Assembly (NCBI RefSeq): GCF_009870125.1
Contig: NC_046683.1
Coordinates: 15,137,001-15,201,000 of the forward strand
Length of the DNA: 64,000 nt
From: Drosophila pseudoobscura
Taxonomy: Eukaryota > Arthropoda > Insecta > Diptera > Drosophilidae
Reading direction: 5' to 3'
This document shows, in pieces, positions 1 to 10,900 of this stretch. The position numbers were made by a program, and so were the translations under genes. A model generated the notes under the pieces. It was not told where the DNA came from and made no database searches. It worked only from the letters and a program-made list of their open reading frames with translations. Every line of letters starts with the position of its first letter. Within the stretch, counting starts at the first letter, position 1.

Positions 1-218
1 GGGTGGCCACATCCCAGTGGGGACCCTCTCCCAGGCCGGCATAGGAGTCAGGAAGTGGTTCAACTTTGTAGGACATCTGCAAGGAGAGGACGAGATTGGA
101 ATTGAGTGAAAGTTGGAGCAAATCCACACGCCGCCACGCCACCCAAATGTACCGTCAAGCCAAAGAGAGCTCCCGTTAGGGCGATGGTCAGCGGGAGAAA
201 TCTGATGGAAGTCAGCAT
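1..218 (-). CDS. regucalcin: Regucalcin (SMP-30 family), 5' end only
   Basis: Two coding segments are visible: 218-153 and 76 down to the window edge, joined by a 76-bp GT/AG intron (152-77) in phase 0. The second segment starts with an ATG at 76 and reads MSYKVEPLPDSY, then a Gly-Glu-Gly-Pro-His-Trp motif. This is the N-terminus I recognise as fly regucalcin, a calcium-binding gluconolactonase-like protein of the SMP-30 family. The upstream segment from ATG 218 adds MLTSIRFLPLTIALTGALFG, which looks like a signal peptide, so this isoform may be secreted while initiation at 76 would give a cytosolic form. The reading frame is also open straight through the intron. The rest of the gene lies left of the window. 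Identity is from the N-terminal motif only, since the catalytic domain is not visible. Confidence 0.75.
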
Positions 219-255
219 CTTGCACGGGCTCTGGGCGAATCGAGCTGTGTTTACC

Positions 256-293
256 AACTGAATCTGCTGCCGCTCGATGGGAGGGTTTTTATT
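256..293 (-). promoter_or_regulatory. Predicted TATA-like/Inr core promoter of the secreted-form regucalcin transcript
   Basis: On the minus strand an AATAAAAA TATA-like box (293-286) lies about 30 bp upstream of a perfect insect initiator, TCAGTT (261-256), with A+1 at 259. This places the start site 41 nt upstream of the ATG at 218. The spacing is right for a TATA-Inr promoter. It is predicted from motifs only. Confidence 0.4.
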
Positions 294-377
294 GATTAAA
301 AGCCTGACATTAGCGGAACCAAACCGCGGAACACAAATCTGAGTCTCAGAGTCTGCGTTTATTTTCATGTTTTTCAC

Positions 378-1984
378 AGACGCTGCAGCTGCGCACTTTT
401 GACGTCATGCCCTTCACTTACTCAGCAGCAGTGGCGTTGCGATTACGTTTGATTGCGTTTACCTTTTTGTATTTTAATTGACTTTTGATGTTCAAGCGCC
501 TGGTCTGGTTGTTGTTGCGGTTGATGCTGCTGCTGCATTATAGTACTGGCTAAACGAGCATGCAGCTGCTGCAGGAAGCAGTTGGGCCGCCCCTGATTGA
601 TTAGTATGTCCACACAGTGGTAGCATTTGGCGAGCAGCTCTCACAATTTAAAACAAGGACTGATTCATTTTTGAGCAATATTTGCGAGCTGTCTCGTTTA
701 GACAGTACTTAAAGAGCATTGCACAGAATTGTTTGGAGGTATGTCATCGGGTATCGCTATCGAAAATGCACACTTGTAAATGCAACCCGGTGTACCACCA
801 GCTGCTTTTGGCCATAACGGTTCAAGGCAAGACAAAACAAACATCTTGCATTAATTAATTACAAAATCTCTGAATATTTTGACTTTGAAGCTCTCACTCA
901 CAAAACAAACAAAAAATTATGCAAAAAAAAGGAGAATGGCCGCTCAAGGACCGTTGCAAGTTTGCTGTCCACAGGATCGTACATACCTTTAAATAAACGC
1001 TTTCTTAGTCTTGCAGAATAGAACAAATCCTTGAGCACTTCTCCGTCGAATAACGCGTTGACACTGAAGTTAATACGATCAGACCGAAACCTTTTTATAG
1101 CCAGACGTCAGCCGGCAGCCGGCTTTAGCGTGATATACAAACACACCAGCAGCAACACACTATGGATTGATAAGAAGCGACAATATTGGAGGGGGGCTGT
1201 TGCCTGGTCAGTAGCCAGAGAAGAGAACCAGAACCCAGGCACCAAAGAACCAGATAAGACATAAAGCCAGTGCAAATGGAGCTGCTGGAATAACGATTTT
1301 GCTGCATATTTATTATCACATCGCACTCAATGAAATGCCATTATTGTAATAGGAGCCAGACTTAAAAGGAATACAACTGCACAACTTTCTGCCGTATGTG
1401 GGAGTGGCGTTGGCGGTAGCTGATAAGCCACGAGGCAATTTTAATTATAATCATTTTTTTACAAGTACATATTTCATTGCCAGATACCTATATATTTCCG
1501 CTCAGCCTGTGATAACATGCACATGCAGTAAGGCCTGTGCGATAAATTCGCATCCAAACAGTCGCACTGTCGCCTGGTTAAGGATGCTGCTGCTGTTGTG
1601 TTGTTGTATCAGTTTGGACCTGACCCCCAGGCCGCTTCTTTAGTCTGCACTATCGGCAAAGAGGGGCCGAGAGGGAAGGGCAGTGACTTTGCCAAAATCT
1701 AGGAGGCCCAGACAGAGCCAGAATCTAATCGCTGCCATTCATGACCCCTATGAGTCCTATGACTTGTAATTCTTTCTATTTTTGTCTTGATTTCAAATTT
1801 AAATTGCTCTTTAATTAATTGGAGTAAGATTTATTAGCATATTTGTACAATTGTCCATTGATAAGGGGACCATACAGCCTTTTACACTTCAAAACCGATA
1901 TGATGAACATCAACAAAATTATGGCCAAATATTAAAACATACGTTAAACTACATACTTTTACCGTTTAATCAAATTTTACGAAC
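378..1984. other. Intergenic DNA upstream of regucalcin
   Basis: No ORF here resembles a protein I know. There are several GATA-type hexamers (AGATAAG near 1253, TGATAAG near 1420 and 1858) and moderate AT content. The two ORFs of about 80 codons at 1031-1264 and 1398-1643 have no convincing start context or domain. It may hold regucalcin enhancers, which is speculative. Confidence 0.5.
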
Positions 1985-2968
1985 ATAGTAGGCCCTGAAA
2001 CAGTTTACCTTAGGACTGAATTTACAAAATATTTAGTTAGTGACTCGGAGTTGTGGAGAAAACATGAACACGGAACTCGGGAAAATAAAATTTAAGAATA
2101 GAGTGCGGCATTCGATAAAAGTGAATATAGTAGGCCCTGAAAAAGTTTACCTTAGGACTGAATTTACAAAATATTTAGTTAGTGTCTCGGAGTTTGTTGA
2201 GACAAGATATATACGGATCTCGGAAAAATTCAAATAGAATAAAATTTCGGAAAGTGAAAAAGTGAAAATTCAAATTAAAAATATTTTGTTGGCGTTTAAA
2301 TAAAATTTAAGAATAGAGTGCGGCATTCGATAAAAGTGAATATAGTAGGCCGTGAAACAGTTTACCTTAGGACTAAATTTACAAAATATTTAGTTAGTGA
2401 CTCGGAGTTGTGGAGAAAACATGAATACGGAACTCGGGAAAATTAAAATAGAAAACAAAATTTCGGAATTTTTAAATAAGTGAAAAAGTAAAAATTCAAA
2501 AATTTAAGAATAGAGTGCGGCATTCGATAAAAGTGAATATAGTAGGCCCTGAAAAAGTTTACCTTAGGACTGAATTTACAAAATATTTAGTTAGTGTCTC
2601 GGAGTTTGTTGAGACAAGATATATACGGATCTCGGAAAAATTCAAATAGAATGAAATTTCGGAAAGTGAAAAAGTGAAAATTCAAATTAAAAATATTTTG
2701 TTGGCGTTTAAATAAAATTTAAGAATAGAGTGCGGCATTCGATAAAAGTGAATATAGTAGGCCCTGAAACAGTTTACCTTAGGACTGAATGTACAAAATA
2801 TTTAGTTAGTGTCTCGGAGTTTGTTGAGACAAGATATATACGGATCTCGGAAAAATTAAAATAGAAACAAATTTCGGAAAGTGAAAAAGTGAAAATTCAA
2901 ATTAAAAATATTTTGTTGGCGTTTAAATAAAATTTAAGAATAGAGTTCGGCATTCGATAAAAGTGAAT
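1985..2968. repeat. Five-copy tandem array, two unit lengths (~198 and ~216 bp)
   Basis: The landmark TAGTAGGCCCTGAAA recurs near 1986, 2126, 2342 (one substitution), 2540 and 2755. Each time it is followed by a block with TTTACCTTAGGACTGAAT and AAAATATTTAGTTAGTG. Spacings are about 140, 216, 198 and 215 bp because two spacer subtypes alternate, one ending ...GTTGTGGAGAAAACATGAA and one ...GTTTGTTGAGACAAGATAT. A truncated sixth copy ends at about 2968. The unit is AT-rich and non-coding; the 65-codon ORF at 2040-2237 is only an open phase of the repeat. Confidence 0.9.
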
Positions 2969-3049
2969 AATTCAAAGCAGTTAAATCAAAATTATAGCAA
3001 ACTCAAATTCAACAGTTAAATCAAAATTATAACAAACTCAAATTCAACA
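2969..3049. repeat. Short tandem dimer (~35 bp unit)
   Basis: Two near-identical copies of a unit starting CAGTTAAATCAAAATTATA (about 2978 and 3013) directly abut the end of the larger array. They differ by one base. Confidence 0.85.
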
Positions 3050-3461
3050 TATTTCGTTCTTTGCTCTCAATCATACAAATGATTATTTTTCTGTGATTTT
3101 GTGGAGGGCGGTCCTCCTTAAACGACGGTGTTTCCTGGATACTGGATTTTTAAGGTAAGTTAAAGATCATTTAAACATATATAGGTCCCAATCGACCCTC
3201 CATCATTTATTAATCTCAATTGTGCATTCATAGCCTGTGCACTCATACACTTTCAAACTTAGCCGCGCAGCTCCAGCTCTAGCTCAAGTGTTTAAATAAA
3301 CAGGGCCTCAGTGGGTTAAGTTCGTTTTGTCATTGGTATATTTACAGTATATTTAAAAATGTGAAGAAGTATTTTTTTTCTTCTTTTCTTGCCACCACGT
3401 CTAGCAGCTCACTAGCAGCATGTATACTTTTCTAGTATTTACTAGTATATTTTAAGACGCG

Positions 3462-3590
3462 CTATGGACCTCCACCCTCCTGTCCAATGCACCAATGTAG
3501 AAATCGCGTAGAAACGCCACTTAGAGCCATGTCCCAGGCCACATCGAATACTAATTCGTGCTCAGCATTGAATTCCTGGTCGTCTGTCAT
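3462..3590 (-). other. Short coherent ORF, possible gene remnant (42 aa)
   Basis: On the minus strand an ATG at 3590 opens 42 codons ending in TAG at 3464-3462. The product begins MTDDQEFNAEHELVFDVAWD and continues with normal protein-like composition, unlike the low-complexity translations around it. The sequence before the ATG ends in TTTAG, a possible splice acceptor. I do not recognise the family. It could be a decayed exon left in a repeat-rich junction region, or chance. Confidence 0.25.
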
Positions 3591-3933
3591 CAAAATCTAA
3601 ATTTTTCAAAATATGTCAGAATAAAAGTCTTGTCAAAAATGTTTTTCACACTGGCGCTTCAATGGGGCTTATATGAAAAACACGGGCAACAATTTTTGAA
3701 ACTTACACATTTCCCCTCCAGGTGTCGCCTTCTGTAATTATTTACAGTGTATTTAGCGTATAGTCACCATGTAAGGATATTAATTTAGTGGACATTTTTG
3801 TTGGCCTGTTTTGCTTAAACCTTATTTTACAAACAATCCAATAAGGATGAGAACTTAGAGTTAACCAGTCTTGTAGTTAATTGATTCATCAATCATATAA
3901 AAATATGTGGGCAAAGTTGAGAAATCTATATAG

Positions 3934-4390
3934 CTAGTAATATTCCACGGAAGATCAAAAACGAGGAATTTGTAAAATAGAACTTGAATTCGTCAGTATA
4001 TTTACGGTATATTTTTAAAATGAGACGGTATATTTTGGTGTATTTCTGAGGGTCGGACTGCTACAGGTCACACTGTTACTGGTCACACTGCTACTCAGTT
4101 AAAAAAATTGTTGTTTGACCATTTTCGCTAAAATCGCTTTATACGCAAAATGTAATAAAAGCAAGTATTAAGAATAAAACAGTTAAGTAGAAAAATTATT
4201 AATAAATCGTATAAAATTATGTTGGCATGGCTAAATGTCCTATATAGCTGAGAATATTCCCCGGAATATCAAAAACGAGGAATATGTAAAATAGATATTG
4301 AATTCGTCAGTATATTTACGGTATATTTTTTAAATGAGTAGGTATATTTTGGTGTATTTCTGAGGGTCGGACTGCTAAAGGTCACACTGC
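3934..4390. repeat. Direct duplication carrying Ohler motif 1
   Basis: A block of about 150 bp occurs twice (about 3934-4075 and 4236-4389). It contains ATCAAAAACGAGGAAT, GAATTCGTCAGTATATTTAC, a GGTATATTTT / GGTGTATTTCTGAGGGTCGG segment, and ends in GGTCACACTG. A more diverged piece (TATTTACAGTATATTTAAAA) sits at 3340-3362 and another near 3740. The right-hand copy ends at the presumed hang promoter. Confidence 0.85.
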
Positions 4391-4443
4391 TAAAATTTTT
4401 GCAAGCGTCCAGACGTGCGTTCCGATCGCGGAATTTGTCAGTT
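4380..4443 (+). promoter_or_regulatory. hang: Predicted hang core promoter: motif 1 plus initiator
   Basis: GGTCACACTG at 4380-4389 matches Ohler motif 1 (the M1BP site). TCAGTT at 4438-4443 matches the initiator and would give a 5' UTR of about 308 nt before the ATG at 4748. Two further motif-1 copies lie upstream at 4066-4075 and 4081-4090. No TATA box is evident, as is usual for motif-1 promoters. Assignment of the start site is inference. Confidence 0.5.
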
Positions 4444-4747
4444 TTATTTTTTTGTGTGCGATTTCGTTCTGCCTGCCAAACGCCAAACGCAGCGACCGAA
4501 CTGAGGAGCAGGAGTAAGTCCGATCGGCTGAAGTCGACCGAATGTCGAAATGAAGCGTGACGACAGGGCGAATGTGCTCAGCGCAACGAAAAGTGGGCGC
4601 GAGTGATTCCGAGAAACAGATTCGATTCCCAATTTGTCGTGTCGTTCTCTCGAGCTCAAGAGAACGAAAACAACGCGAAGTAAAAGTGAAAACGTGCAAA
4701 AGGCATAGCGCAAAAGAAAAACAACAACAAACTAAACTTCGGAAAAA

Positions 4748-7700
4748 ATGTGCGACACGGCGGCAACAACAGCTACACCAGTGGTGGCAGCTACAACTGT
4801 GGGAGCGGCTTCGGTGTCTGGCACTGGAACCAGCCAGGGAACGGCAGCGGCTACACCAGCGACAGCAGGAGCCACACCGCCAGCTACAACCGCATCGAAA
4901 CCCGAGCAACAGCGGGCGCGACAAAACTGCTGTCGCCTCTGCATTGCCCCGGCCACGGAATGCATTTCGATCATCAATAGCTATGCGGCCGACAAGGAGC
5001 CGCTATCGACAAAAATCCACAACTGTGTGGACATAAAGGTGAGTGGAGAAGTGTACGAGTCTTTTTTGGGGCTAGATGCACCCCAACGAATGGATCGTCC
5101 AGTGCACACGTAATCGGTCGCTGCCGCTGTCGTCATCCCACATCCAAATCTACCCCAGTTCCCTTCCCGAACCCAGTTGTATAGCAATATGTACACACAT
5201 TTCCCCTCAAACCCATCGGAGAAGTAGGCGGATCAGGCATAGGCCCTGTTCCAGGCCCCAGCCACACCCGAGGGCAGCATGATGAGATTTCTTGTGGTTG
5301 TGACGGATTTTTGTAGCTTTCGTAGAAAAATTTGTTGGTTGCCTTTTCGCTTTTTTTCTCGGTATGTGCATATGGCTATGTGTGTGTGCGTGAGTGTGCA
5401 TCTGTGTGTTTGTGTTTGCGAGTGTTCTGGGATGGCGTCCCTTGTCATCATCAAATCGACGGCGGCAGCGTCGTCCAGCCATGGTTGGCTGGAGTTTCAT
5501 TCCGAAGAGCATCCGAAAAGTGAGGTTACGGATGAAGCCCAACCACAGGCAACGGCCGCAGCCACAGCCACAGCCACACCGTTGTGCAAGCGCTGGCGAC
5601 GCCGACGACGACGACAACGATGAGCGAACGAACCGATGGCCACCAACCAAAAAAAAAAAAAAAGCAACCAGCCAACCCCGCCTACCTTTTGCTTCTCTTG
5701 CTCCTCTTCCTCCTCATCCGTCGAGTTCTCTGTGTGTGCGTTGGGTGTATTTGTGTGTGTGTGTGTGTGTGTGCGCTCGCGGTGCTGTCCATGCTGTGCC
5801 TCGCCGCATGGTCCGTGTCGGGTTGGGTCTGGTCTGGTCTGGTCTGGCCACGCCAGGGCCTGGGGTTTCTGTTTCACTCACTGCCAAGTCACGATGCCTC
5901 GATGACGCGACAGCAGCGACCGACCGAATGGAATGGTATGGACTGGAGTGGATTGGCTAGAGGGGCATTCATTGGTATTGGTGCACACAACCCGACCACA
6001 ATCTGCTTTTGTACGCTGGCCCGCCGCTCTGCCGCTGCTGGCTGGCTCGCTGGCTGGCTTGCTGGCTGCTTCATCATAATCAACTTGAACGAACTCCCTG
6101 CCTGCCCCGACCCGGCACACGGTACACTCGGCCTGGCATGGCATGGCATGGCACGGTCTGCGCTGCCCTGCTGGCAATCGATTCTTCCAGTGCTTTGTGA
6201 GGTTAGGAATGATCCTGCCTCCTTGCGGAAGAAGTGCATCTCTTTTCTAGCTTTTATTTTTGTTTATTCTTTGTATTTACCAAAATATTTAGCTGTCGTT
6301 GCTTGTTCTTCTTCGACATCGTCTTCTTCCTCTACTTTTGCTTTTGCTTTTGCTTTTTCCCCACTTCTACTTCTACTTCTGCTGCTGCTGGTTGGTGTTT
6401 TTGTTGTTGTTGTTTTCTCTGTTCTGGGCTCTTGTGCTCCAGCTAAACAGAAGGAAAATATGCGAAGCGAATGGCCAGCACAAAGCATAAAGCACAATGA
6501 GCGGCGCACTGGTCGAGGCCGAGCGTCGCTGCTGCCGCTGCTGCTGATACATGGCAGCTGTGTCTGTGTGTGTGTGTATATGTGTGTACTAGAGATGTGA
6601 CGTATGGATGCGTATGTGTGTGTGTGTGTGTGTGTATAGCTCTGCCTGGACAGGCACGCTCGCTCGCCCAGGCAAACCAACGGCAATTACATATAATTTT
6701 GTTGTTGCTTGTGGATGCTTCCTTCCTTCTCACATTCCCTGGAATTTTAGAGAGCATGGATGGGCTCAAGGAAATCTTGGAACAGCAAAAGCAGAAGCAG
6801 CTGCCGCCGCCGGTTGCTAGATTTCAATCTGCCGCCGCCGCTGCTGTGCTGTTCCTCCTGCTGCTGCTACTCCTGCTCCTCATGGCCCAGGTCGTGCTCG
6901 GTCCTCTCGGGCATAGGCATCCAGTCCACAATCCATCCATCCGTTTATACCCCCACCTTTTGATTGCTTCCTGCCCAGCGCTCTCTCTCTCTCTATCTCT
7001 TTTTCTCTCTCTGACTGACTCTGCTCTCTCTTTCCGCGCGTGCGTCCTTTGGCTGGCTTCCATTTGGATGACGACGACTATGATGGTGGAGGACACTCTT
7101 CCTCCACCGGTGGCCCTCTTTAAATGGAAACATGGGCAAGAACCAGAACCAGAACCAGATTTTGTGTTGGCTTCACTAGCTTCGTTTATTGATTCTGTCA
7201 AGAGCCGGTTAGGACCATGCCCGTGCCCGTGCCCATGCCCGGCACTGGCGCTGGCTCTGCCCCTGGGCCCAGTTTGTGTGGCCCTCATCGTCATCCACTT
7301 TGTTTTTTCCTTTTCTGTTTCGGTCGCTCGGCAGCACACAAAATGGTTGCCCCCGACTGTGGCCTGCGCCCCCGGCATCGACTTCGACAGCGACATCGAC
7401 ATCGTTGTCGCCATCGCCATCGCCATCGCCCGCACTCGGCGCACGTTGCTGCTGCGTGTGCTCTACCCTGCTCTGGGGCTCTGGCTATGGCTATGGCTAT
7501 GGCTATGGCTATGGGCTCTGGTGGCTTGGTCTGCTTTGGGCTCGATTTCATGGCAATTGCTCTTCATACACGAACACATACACAGACACAAGCACAGCCA
7601 CAGGCAGAGGTACTCTCGCTCAGGCACAGGCAACGGCAACGGCAGATGCAGAGCACAGCACAGCACAGCAGAGGCGAACCCGACGACGATGACGACGACG

Positions 7701-7937
7701 ACGACGAACCGACCGACCGAGCATTTGGGTTGGCGTCATCGCTAGCTCGACTGCTTCTGCTGGCTGTGGCTGTGGCTGCGGGCTGGGCTCGCTGGCTGGC
7801 TGGCTGGCTGACTCTTGCTCTGTTCTCGTTATCTGGAGGCGGACCACATGCTCTCCGCACAAATACACACACACACACAGAGGTAGAGAAGCATATAGGT
7901 ACATGGACAGTGCAAGTGGCAGGGAAACAGGGAGGTG

Positions 7938-7975
<38 letters not shown>

Positions 7976-10900
7976 AAGACAAAGGCAGGCCGGGGCCCAG
8001 GCCCAGGCCCAGGCCGGACCGGGTACAATTCGAGTGGTTTCACCTTGGGCAAACTCTGGCTATGGCTATAGCACTTGGCTCTTCACGCAGATTACCTGAT
8101 GGGCATGGGCATACAAACAAGAAGAAGCCGCTGCTGCTGCTTCAGTGCTTCAGTTTTTGTTGTTGTTGTTGTTGTTTTTGTTGCCGTTGCTGGCGGCCTG
8201 GTTGGCTTCTCTTCTTCCTGCCTGATGCCCGATGCCTGGGTGCCCGTCGTCGTCGTCGTCTGCCGCCTGCATCCCGCATCGAATTTCGTTTGCATCATCA
8301 TCAGCACATCTCTCCACCATTTTGTTGTTGCGTTGGTTGGTACACATATTTCTGCTGCTGCTGCTGATGATGATGATGATCCCCAGGTGGAAAACTTTCT
8401 CTGCCCAGACCCAGACCCAGAGCCAGTGCCAGTGCCAGACGGGGGGCACAGCGTGACCGAGCGGTTACGTGCGCATGCCTCGGTCTCGCATCTCTTCCAG
8501 CTTCTTCAAGCCTCAGCCTCAGCTCCAAACTCCAGGCAGCAGCAGTGCCCACGTAAGATGATGAGAATCTGATAACATAAAAAGAGGATGCAGAGAAGAA
8601 GCCTTTGAGGCACACACACACACACATATGTACTGATTCGATGTGCGTGTTTGTGTGTGTATGCGGCTCGGCTCATACAAATCCAAGATGGCCGTTGGAT
8701 TCACTTGCTCCTCTCTAGCAGCCATCCATGGAATGTAGCCACAACATAAAAGAATATCCTTGGAATAGAGCTACCCATAACGGTAAATGAAAGAGAACAT
8801 AAATAGAGTACCCCTAACGCCATTGAATGCGATCGATCAGCTGATGGTAGAAATATTTACATAATACCGCCGATATATACCCACAAATCTTTGGTGATTG
8901 TTCATTTCAATCGTCTTCCGCTCGCTCTCTCGCTCACTCTCTCCGATCTGCTCCTGCTCCTGCTATAATATATGAGGGTAACATTCTTCTACGTCTTCAC
9001 CTTTTGGGTGTGTGCGTGTGTGTGTGTGGACATGGACAGGACGCGCGCTCTCTTTACCTCACACAGCAAACGAATAAGGACACAAAAGGAGAAGCGCGCA
9101 GCAAAACCCGTTCGTGGCGGCGTGTCTTGTTGGTTGGGACTGGATGGATGGACGGCGGAGGAGCAGCAGTTGTGCTCTGGGATGGGATGCCTGCCTGCCT
9201 GCCTGCCGTCGCCCTGCTCTGTCCTTCTCCGCTGGCTTGGTTGGTCGTTGATGATGTTGATGATGATTGCACCTGGTCCGCCAGCTGGTGGACTGCACCG
9301 ACACCATGTTGGCGGCAGCTGCTGCAGTTCTTCTTCTTCTTCTTCTCTTGCTTTCGTTTCTCACACACACTCACGCAAATAGTCGGGCTGCACAGTTATT
9401 TGGATGACATATCAATATCTCCCTTCATTTGAACGACTTTCGAAAAGAAGGTCTTGGGCTGAAAAAAGGTTTCCAAAATATTGATGTACATGTACGAATC
9501 CATGTATAGAATGCATGTAATTGTATTTACATTTGTATGTATGTACATATGACATGTATATTCCCAACCTCAAAGCGAAACTTTAATGGTTAACGTGAGT
9601 GTGTGTGCGTGTGGGTGTTTTGCATGGGATTTGTGGTTATGTCTGGTCAATAGGCAGGTCCCCCCAATTTCATATTAAAGTGCAGTTTCCAGCTTAAATG
9701 TATAGCAGGGGGTGGAACTGTGGACTGTGGAGTTGGGGACTGGGAACTGCCTGCATCCAAGTGCAATCCATCAGAATTTGGAGAAAGAGATGTGCGGAAA
9801 CATGGCACGAATGTGGCGACACAGTCAGTTATGGTGTGGGGTGTATAAGGTGAATGAACAAACATATTATCGGAAGAAGAAGAAGCACAAATCCCATCCA
9901 AAACCCCCCATCCACCAAAGCCAAAATACATACAAGTCTTGCTACTTGTTGGGGATGGGATGGAGGGATGGAGCGAAGTACTTGCATACATAAGATTTCG
10001 CACACACACACACACAAGAAGAGATGGTAGTAGTATATAAGCAACATGAGGGAGTCAAGTGGAATGGGCTGATTCGAATTCTTGTGTATTGGGGCCTGGC
10101 TTGGGTGGCCACAATGAATCGCCATCACCGCCGCCGGCTTGAGAAAGAGCAGAATGTGCTCTGGAGGGGCGGTAGAGGGGGGTTGCGCTCTATGTTACTT
10201 ATTGAATTCTTTATTCACACACACACACATTCAAAATTGTCTTGCCGATAACCAATAATAACAGCTAATGACGGCTAATGATATCGATAACCAAAGTGCA
10301 ACACTAGTGATGTCGATAGCCAGAATTCATATCGATATGATTTTTGAGACCACAACAAGAATCTACTTGAGTGTACATGAGCGATACTTACATAGTATAT
10401 GCCCTCCTATATACTAGTCAAGTATTATTGTTACATATAGAAGGCAGCGGGAATACACACACACACAAACAGTGCGCCCGCAAACAGTGTTATCGGGCAG
10501 AAGGACATTTCATATGATTGGCGGCGCATTGTGCGTGTGTAAATGTGCGCTCTGAAAGGAGAGGGGACTGGGACTGAGACTGGGAGTGGGAGTGGGAGTA
10601 TGGGGTGCTGCAGCAGTTTTGCTTGCATATAATTATAAACAGGTCATTGACATTAATGGGGGGTGGCTATGATAGCTGGAGGATGCTGCTGCAAATGCGA
10701 ATGCGCCTACCTGCATTCATGCTCTCCGCCTGACTGGACACACCAAACTGTCGGAAGGGATGAGAGGGGGGGGGGGGGGGGATGGGATGGATGCAATCTT
10801 AAAGCTTGATTCAACTTGTAATTTGTGTATTTGTTTTTTTTTGTTGTATTACAGATAACACCACAAGATCGGCTGTCACTTCAGATCTGCCACGCCTGCA

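Larger units (their letters stand above)
5039..10854 (+). other. hang: First intron of hang, microsatellite-dense
   Basis: The intron runs from GTGAGTGG to TTGTATTACAG. It is packed with simple repeats: TG runs near 5750-5773 and 6614-6635, GCT/CTG runs, a TGGCTA hexamer array at about 7482-7521, a CA run at about 7938-7972, GACGAC and CAGACC arrays, and a G14 run near 10768. The many long ORFs on both strands are open phases of these repeats. Near the 3' end are two perfect DREs. No nested gene was recognised. Confidence 0.8.

Noticed and set aside
1031-1264. 77-codon plus-strand ORF upstream of regucalcin
   Set aside because: It starts at a TTG-type codon, has no recognisable domain and no promoter nearby.
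2040-2237. 65-codon ORF in the tandem array
   Set aside because: It recurs as the repeat unit recurs, with shifts and stops in other copies; an open phase of non-coding repeat.
5279-8572. Many long ORFs (100-390 codons) on both strands in hang intron 1
   Set aside because: Their translations are runs of single residues or short periods produced by microsatellites, they overlap on both strands, and none has a domain or splice context.
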